DNA of 36,616 nucleotides from Rhodobacterales bacterium 52_120_T64 (lineage in GTDB: Bacteria > Pseudomonadota > Alphaproteobacteria > Rhodobacterales > Rhodobacteraceae). Below the pieces are notes generated by a model. It saw nothing but the letters and a program-made list of their open reading frames with translations. It did no database searches and was not told the DNA's origin. The DNA lies in the NCBI GenBank assembly GCA_002162875.1, contig MABA01000005.1, positions 1 to 36,616 on the forward strand, in the 5' to 3' direction. The translations under genes and the position numbers were made by a program. Below, piece by piece: positions 31,884-36,616 of this stretch; position 1 is the stretch's first letter; each line of letters begins with the position of its first letter.

Positions 31884-32424
31884 ACTCACAGAAACACAAG
31901 GCCGCATCCTGAATGCCGCGTCGTGGCGCGCTGGTAATCTAGCAATGCCGCTACCCAAAGGCCTGCATGGCGCGGTTGCCAAAAAGGTTGTTGGCATGAT
32001 GGTGGAGCGCGGGTTGCTTGAAGAGGTCGAGGCCAACACCAAAAAGCACGAGCCGCTCTGGTGCGAAACCGGTGATGGTCAAGGAACCACGCTGGTGGCG
32101 ACGGGCGCAGGCCTTGCCGCCATCGGGGTTGATCCGGTGGTCGTGCAGGCGATTGCAAAGCTGCGCAATGGCCCGCGGGAAATTGCTGCAGGCACGGACG
32201 AGGCCAAATCGGCAAAGAAACGCGACGGAACAAAGCAAACGCAGCTAATTGCACTTGTTGAGGCCCCGACCGGCGCCAGTCTTGAAGAGATAGTTGCCGC
32301 GACTGGTTGGCAAACCCACACGGTGCGCGGCGCGATCTCGGGAACGCTGAAGAAGAAGCTGGGGTTGGCAGTGATTTCGGAGAAGGTTGAAGGACGCGGG
32401 CGGGTTTATAAAATAGCGAACTGA
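31876..32424 (+). CDS. DUF3489 domain protein, winged-helix-like
   Basis: A 182-residue protein. The N-terminal part (1-80) resembles a winged-helix unit: TETQGRILNAASWRAGNLAM, LHGAVAKKVVGMMVERGLLEE. The C-terminal DUF3489 domain (about 115-182) reads TQLIALVEAPTGASLEEIVA, ATGWQTHTVRGAISGTLKKK and GRVYKIAN, a second winged-helix-like unit. It is probably DNA-binding. It is coupled to DUF6900 by an 8-base overlap. The partners that usually follow (DUF2924 and serine recombinase) are missing and an unrelated MFS gene begins on the other strand, so this is probably the stump of an integration module. Confidence 0.85.
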   Translation: MTELTETQGRILNAASWRAGNLAMPLPKGLHGAVAKKVVGMMVERGLLEEVEANTKKHEPLWCETGDGQGTTLVATGAGLAAIGVDPVVVQAIAKLRNGPREIAAGTDEAKSAKKRDGTKQTQLIALVEAPTGASLEEIVAATGWQTHTVRGAISGTLKKKLGLAVISEKVEGRGRVYKIAN

Positions 32425-32504
32425 TTACACCGCACCCTTAACACCGCAGTCGTTGGTTTGGTGCACTAGGAAATTCTACTTGGCCTAAGCATCAGAAGTG
32501 GATG

Positions 32505-33758
32505 TTACTGAGGCTTCTTAAATCCACGACCCAAAGCTCGCCACCCTAAGATGCCGAGAACGAGTGCGCCAAAAGCTGCAACAAGAAAGGGAGTGATCAG
32601 GGCCGTATCGCGTGGCACAAACTTGTCAGACACACGGACAATTAGACCGGAAAGTAGAAGTCCGATTGGCATCATGCCCCATGCCAATAAACGGTAAAGG
32701 CTATTCACCCGCCCCAGAAGCTCGTCTGGAATAGTTCGCTGCCGATAGGACACAGACACGGTGTTCCAGACAAGACCAGTAAACTCGAAAATCGCAAGTG
32801 TTATCCCAAGTGCTACGGGACTTGGCACTAACGCAATCGCTAGAAAAGCTGGTGCTGATGATAGTAGCATCCATTGTGCCGTTTTCGCGGGGCCAAACAT
32901 ACCAATAATTTTATCACCCAACCATCCCCCTAAAATTCCGCCGATAGCTCCAGAGGCGAGTATCAAGCCGTAAGCACGTGCATCGAGGCCCAGATTTTCT
33001 TGCACATGTAAAACAAGAGCAATCATTACCATCTGGAAAAACAGATTCCAAAACCCGGTAATAAAGGCCAGTGATCGCAGCAAAGGGGCTTGTCCTAGAA
33101 AGCTGAATCCTTCTTTCAATTCTCTACGCCAGTCACGCGCTTTCGATACTTCTGGGCGAAACTTGCCTGTCAATCCAATGACGAGAAATATAGCTCCTAA
33201 ATACGCGAATGCGTTGGCCAGAAATGGCAGTGGAAGTGCATATGCTATCAGGAAGGCTCCAAGCGCGGGGCCGATCAATGCATTTCCGACAAGCTCGACG
33301 CTCCACAAGCGACCATTTGATTTTTCCAAAGTCTCATGTGGAACGATAGATGGCAGCATTGTCTGGGCAGCGTTGTCTCGGAACACCTCAGCCACACCCA
33401 CTAAGCTAGCGGCGCAGAGGATAATCCAGAACAATGTCGGGTTCGATATACCGTTGAGTGGTGGAACCGCAAGCGGCAGTGCCATCCAAACGGCGATAGC
33501 AGCCGCTATAAATGCACCAGCGCGTAAACCGTCCATACGCAGTATCAGCAAACGCCGATCCGCACGGTCCGTGATGATGCCAGCCGGAATTGCGAACAAG
33601 AACCACGGCAGTCGCAAAGCGACGGGCACGAGCGATATCAGCAGCGGGTCACGAGTTAGTAAAGATGCCAACCATGCCCAAGCGACGGTGGCAACTCCAT
33701 CTGCAAGATTGGTCAACCCGCTGGCAAGAACAAAACGGTGGAATGGGTTTGTAGGCAT
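32505..33758 (-). CDS. MFS transporter, MFS_3/EntS-like exporter
   Basis: A 417-residue inner-membrane protein with about twelve hydrophobic helices. The start NPFHRFVLASGLTNLADGVA and motif A variant PAGIITDRADRRLLILRMD (helix 2-3 loop) match the MFS_3 group, together with VFRDNAAQTMLPSIVPHETL and SYRQRTIPDELLGRVNSLYR (both hallmarks). Members include the enterobactin exporter EntS and macrolide or tetracycline efflux pumps; the substrate here is not predictable. It is transcribed toward the phage block and stands between DUF3489 and the IS element, without partners. Confidence 0.9.
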   Translation of the reverse strand: MPTNPFHRFVLASGLTNLADGVATVAWAWLASLLTRDPLLISLVPVALRLPWFLFAIPAGIITDRADRRLLILRMDGLRAGAFIAAAIAVWMALPLAVPPLNGISNPTLFWIILCAASLVGVAEVFRDNAAQTMLPSIVPHETLEKSNGRLWSVELVGNALIGPALGAFLIAYALPLPFLANAFAYLGAIFLVIGLTGKFRPEVSKARDWRRELKEGFSFLGQAPLLRSLAFITGFWNLFFQMVMIALVLHVQENLGLDARAYGLILASGAIGGILGGWLGDKIIGMFGPAKTAQWMLLSSAPAFLAIALVPSPVALGITLAIFEFTGLVWNTVSVSYRQRTIPDELLGRVNSLYRLLAWGMMPIGLLLSGLIVRVSDKFVPRDTALITPFLVAAFGALVLGILGWRALGRGFKKPQ

Positions 33759-33971
33759 TTAATGCGGCCTAGATAGGAATGAATAATTTATCTTCGGAAC
33801 CTTGTCGCATCTCAAGTCGGGTTGAGGTCAAGAAAATTCTTCACATTTGGATTACTTTGTTTGGAGGATGGTAACTTCAGAATAGCCTATTTGCTTTAGT
33901 GACACGATTAATTGCGTTTTCTTCGTTAGACATGCCGCTTGAACGGAGCCATAGAATGTTCGCTTTGGGCT

Positions 33972-35510
33972 TATTCTGTTGAAAAACTCTTGTTGCTTTA
34001 AGCATATAAGGCTGATTCAATTTCCGTAAGCTATTGGGAGATTGATCGCGATGATGGGGCCAAAACAAGAAGCACAAAGCGCACTATTTTATGAGTTTTC
34101 GATTGAAGATCATGTTCCCGGCGATCACCTTTTGCGTTCGATAGACAGATTTGTTGATCTTGACGGTATTCGCCAGTACCTCGCGCCGTTTTATAGCTCG
34201 ACAGGCCGACCGTCCGTTGATCCCGAACTGATGATCCGGATGCTTTTGATCGGCTATAGCCTTGGTATTCGCTCAGAACGGCGTTTGTGCGAAGAGGTTC
34301 ATTTGAACCTGGCGTATCGCTGGTTCTGTCGCCTTGATCTGGCGGATCCCGTACCGGATCATTCCACCTTCTCAAAGAACCGCCACGGCAGGTTCCGTGA
34401 TAGCGATTTGTTGCGCCATTTGTTTGAAACGGTGGTTGCGCGATGCATTGAGGAAGGGTTGGTAAGTGGGCAACGGCTTGCCGTTGATGCCAGCCTGATT
34501 GAGGCCGACACCAATCGGCAAAACTCTTCGGCGCAAAGAGATTGGGCACCAGATACTATGGAAGCAACGGATGCACCACGCGCCGATCAGGAATATCTGG
34601 CAACGCTGGATGATGCGGCGTTTGGAGCGGCGACACCGGTTAAGCCCAAGTTCACATCGCATTCTGATCCTGCCTCCCAGTGGACAGCGGCGCGTAAAGG
34701 CCCTGCCTACTTTGCATATTCCACCAATTACATGATCGATACGGACAATGCCGTTATTCTGGATGTGGAGGCGACACGGTCTGTTCGCCAAGCCGAAGTG
34801 GGCGCGGCGCGCACCATGATTGATCGTATCGCTAAGAACTTCAATCTCAGCCCCGAACGTCTCATTGCCGATACGGCTTATGGATCCGCGCCAATGCTGG
34901 ACTGGCTTGTCAATGAGCGCGGGATTGCGCCGCATATTCCGGTCATTGATAAATCCGGCCGCAAAGACGGAACATTTGAACGTGCTGACTTTACCTATGA
35001 TGCAACCGATGATGCTTACACTTGCCCAGGCGGCAAGAAGCTCCGGCAGTTCCGCCGCACCTATAAAATACCACGCTCAGGCGTCGATAAAGACGGCTTA
35101 ATGCGCTACCGCGCTCGTAAATCTGATTGCGATACTTGTGATTTGAAAACCAAGTGCACCCCCAGAGACCCGCAACGCAAAGTAACCCGCTCCATCTATG
35201 AGCCTTCGCGTGACGTGGCCCGCAACATCGCAAAAACCACCCAATACGCCATCTCCTGCAAGCTACGAAAGAAGGTCGAGATGCTATTCGCCCACCTCAA
35301 ACGCATTCTAGGACTAAATAGATTAAGACTACGCGGACCCAATGGTGTTAGAGACGAATTCCACCTCGCAGCAACCGCCCAAAACCTCCGAAAGCTCGCA
35401 AAACTGATCCCTGCGCCAGCAAAACCGCAATCCGCGTGATGGCAAAGCCGGTTGCACTGATTTTGGGGGCGTACCAAAACTGTAGTTAAGGCGAGTTTTT
35501 CAACAGAATA
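33972..35510 (+). mobile_element. Complete IS1182-family insertion sequence
   Basis: The 1,539-bp element is bounded by perfect 18-bp inverted repeats TATTCTGTTGAAAAACTC (33972-33989 and complement 35493-35510) and flanked by GGCT on both sides (33968-33971 and 35511-35514), a plausible 4-bp target duplication. It carries one full-length transposase. The flanking sequence, rejoined, is a near palindrome of the local repeat family, so it inserted in the centre of a repeat. Confidence 0.88.
34051..35439 (+). CDS. IS1182-family DDE transposase
   Basis: A 462-residue transposase of the IS1182 family. The N-terminal DNA-binding part contains GPKQEAQSALFYEFSIEDHV and RPSVDPELMIRMLLIGY. The catalytic triad can be assigned as D146 (LAVDASLIEAD), D274 (LIADTAYGSAP) and E410 (KKVEMLFAHLKRILGL). 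A CPGG and a CDTC/C cysteine cluster (residues 325, 360, 363, 369) lie between the second Asp and the Glu, as expected. The ATG at 34051 has GGGAG about 9 bases upstream; a TTG at 34042 would add three residues. The frame is intact, so the element may be active. Confidence 0.93.
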   Translation: MMGPKQEAQSALFYEFSIEDHVPGDHLLRSIDRFVDLDGIRQYLAPFYSSTGRPSVDPELMIRMLLIGYSLGIRSERRLCEEVHLNLAYRWFCRLDLADPVPDHSTFSKNRHGRFRDSDLLRHLFETVVARCIEEGLVSGQRLAVDASLIEADTNRQNSSAQRDWAPDTMEATDAPRADQEYLATLDDAAFGAATPVKPKFTSHSDPASQWTAARKGPAYFAYSTNYMIDTDNAVILDVEATRSVRQAEVGAARTMIDRIAKNFNLSPERLIADTAYGSAPMLDWLVNERGIAPHIPVIDKSGRKDGTFERADFTYDATDDAYTCPGGKKLRQFRRTYKIPRSGVDKDGLMRYRARKSDCDTCDLKTKCTPRDPQRKVTRSIYEPSRDVARNIAKTTQYAISCKLRKKVEMLFAHLKRILGLNRLRLRGPNGVRDEFHLAATAQNLRKLAKLIPAPAKPQSA

Positions 35511-35514
35511 GGCT

Positions 35515-35734
35515 CAAAGCAGCCATTTGATGCATTCCGCCAGGATTTGGGGTTAATCGAGAAGGGTGAAAGGCGGCAATGCGGACAAAGCCGACCTTGG
35601 GCGAAAGCCATGTTCGATGATATTGAATTAGCGTCAAACAGATGTCATAAGTTTGATTTGAGGGTGTGCTGGGGTCGGTTTCCATTTAATGAATGGGTTT
35701 TGAAGGAATTATTTTAAGTGATGAGGAATGATTT
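35515..35734. repeat. Repeat-family remnants right of the IS
   Basis: CAAAGCAGCCATTTGATGC at 35515-35533 is the inverted counterpart of the repeat motif left of the IS (AATGTTCGCTTTGGGC, 33955-33970). Further right, AATGCGGACAAAGCCGACCT (35579-35598) resembles the start of copies A-D. No gene is supported here; the rest is AT-rich leader of the next gene. Confidence 0.6.
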
Positions 35735-36466
35735 TTGAACAGGGATCAGCTTGAAAAATTCCTAATTTGGTTCCGAGCACGAACCGAGAGATATTGGGAA
35801 AATCACACAACTCAAAGTCTTGAAAACTTCGGACAACGAGGTGTCGGAGGCGGTGATTGGCGTCAAGGCACGCATTGGAAAAACGGCCTTAGCGAAATCG
35901 ACATTGACCGTATCGAAGCGAACTGGGGAGTTGCCTTCCCAAAAGACTACCGCGCCTTTTTGTCAATATTGAACGCACCCACCAAAAAGCAAGCGAGCTT
36001 TCGTTGGTCTAAAGATGCGCCCAGCAGGCTTGCGCAAGTCGCTGATCGACCATCCTTTTTCGATTGGGAGAATGACCACGAACATATCCGCTCTGCACTG
36101 GATCAGCCGCTAAACGGAATTTTTTTTGATGTTGAAAATAACGCACTCTGGCTTGCAGCTTGGGGTGAGCGACCGGCAACACCCGATCAGCGAAAGCGGA
36201 GACTAGAGCAACTGATCAAAGCTGCTCCCGCGCTGATCCCGATTTTCGGGCGCCGATACTTGCTAGATTATGAGCTACCGACAGGTCGTCCTGTGCTTTC
36301 AATTCATCAATCAGACATCATCATTTATGGGGAAGACTTGGCGGACTATTTGGTCAATGACTTTAGAGACTTGCTTTCCGAGATACCCGCAAGCATGGCC
36401 GCACCAACGAAAATTGATATGCAAAAAGTTGCTGAAATTCCTTTTTGGGGAACCCTGATCGGGTAG
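35735..36466 (+). CDS. SMI1/KNR4-like protein
   Basis: A 243-residue soluble protein with the SMI1/KNR4 (SUKH) core: GLSEIDIDRIEANWGVAFPK DYRAFL (broken for length; about 52-76), then FFDWENDHEHIRSALDQPLN and a C-terminal strand-rich part with VLSIHQSDIIIYGEDLADYL. SUKH proteins often serve as immunity proteins to contact-dependent or nuclease toxins, but many are unassigned. The start is TTG at 35735 with GAGGAA 7 bases upstream. No adjacent toxin gene is present on either side in the window, so if it is an immunity protein it is an orphan here. Confidence 0.85.
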   Translation: MNRDQLEKFLIWFRARTERYWENHTTQSLENFGQRGVGGGDWRQGTHWKNGLSEIDIDRIEANWGVAFPKDYRAFLSILNAPTKKQASFRWSKDAPSRLAQVADRPSFFDWENDHEHIRSALDQPLNGIFFDVENNALWLAAWGERPATPDQRKRRLEQLIKAAPALIPIFGRRYLLDYELPTGRPVLSIHQSDIIIYGEDLADYLVNDFRDLLSEIPASMAAPTKIDMQKVAEIPFWGTLIG

Positions 36467-36544
36467 CGTTTCACGTTTTGCAGCTGTTACTCATGTCACT
36501 AGGGGCTTGTCTTATGTTTTCCCGATCGATCTGCAAAGATTGAG

Positions 36545-36579
36545 CCATTACCCACCAAGCCAATTTTGGCGGGTAATGG
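36545..36579. repeat. Inverted repeat (hairpin) downstream of the SMI1/KNR4 gene
   Basis: CCATTACCCACCAA (36545-36558) pairs with TTGGCGGGTAATGG (36566-36579) over 14 positions with one mismatch and a 7-base loop. There is no T-run on either strand, so a simple intrinsic terminator is not supported. It could be a processed 3' end or part of another palindromic repeat. Confidence 0.55.
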
Positions 36580-36616
36580 TGGCGGCTGGATCGGTATGGG
36601 CTTGGTCTTAAAGGAC

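Noticed and set aside
33877-34077. Minus-strand frame across the left end of the IS
   Set aside because: It runs through the IS inverted repeat and antisense to the transposase start; it was created by the insertion.

Overview
The window looks like a chromosomal segment of a marine Rhodobacteraceae (roseobacter-type) alphaproteobacterium. Three things point there: the phage tail-tip proteins are of the gene-transfer-agent type (DUF2460, DUF2163, NlpC/P60 and GTA-TIM-barrel proteins in that order); the coding is GC-rich; and the intergenic regions carry an imperfect repeat family built on motifs such as ATGTCCGCTTTGAGCCC, which I recall from roseobacter genomes. The window opens with an initiator tRNA, which in many alphaproteobacteria closes an rRNA operon.

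Layout. (1) 33-109 is tRNA-fMet. (2) 110-2925 is an accessory stretch with a 101-residue hypothetical protein, an XRE/TPR regulator and a divergent small ORF with a strong terminator. (3) 3246-31554 is a nearly complete late (structural and lysis) gene cluster of a siphovirus-like prophage, transcribed on the minus strand. From right to left it holds Nu1-like small terminase, GpA-like large terminase, gpW, lambda-type portal, S49 protease with a nested scaffold, decoration protein, major capsid protein E, head-tail attachment protein and DUF6441. After an interruption it continues with tail terminator, tail tube, the chaperone pair G/GT, tape measure, DUF2460, DUF2163, NlpC/P60, the giant GTA-TIM tail-tip protein, a broken DUF2793 gene, DUF6127, an M15 endolysin and an overlapping spanin pair. 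The head is lambda-like and the tail tip GTA-like. (4) About 16.9-23.48 kb is a cargo island that splits the late cluster. Its eight single-copy accessory genes (cupin, GNAT, GFA, ACT, MFS, methyltransferase, LysE, Nudix) lie in mixed orientation and are separated by copies of an approximately 80-bp repeat. (5) A plus-strand higBA toxin-antitoxin pair sits inside the tail module. (6) Right of the terminase come DUF6900 and DUF3489 genes, an MFS exporter, an intact IS1182-family insertion sequence and an SMI1/KNR4 gene. No integrase, repressor/Cro pair or replication gene is visible, so the phage is probably defective, domesticated, or has its early genes outside the window.

How the parts work together. 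The head genes package DNA (terminase), build the shell (portal, protease/scaffold, capsid, decoration) and connect it to the tail. The G/GT chaperones and tape measure set the tail length, the GTA-type tip contacts the host, and the endolysin and spanins open the cell. The most noteworthy signals are: the repeat-punctuated cargo island inside the late operon; a lambda-like -1 slippery heptamer (GGGAAAA) at the end of gene G, with an open T frame behind it; a higBA pair with an operator-like inverted repeat inside an apparently leaderless promoter; an IS inserted exactly in the centre of a palindromic copy of the host repeat with a GGCT duplication; and nested genes in both the protease/scaffold and spanin loci.
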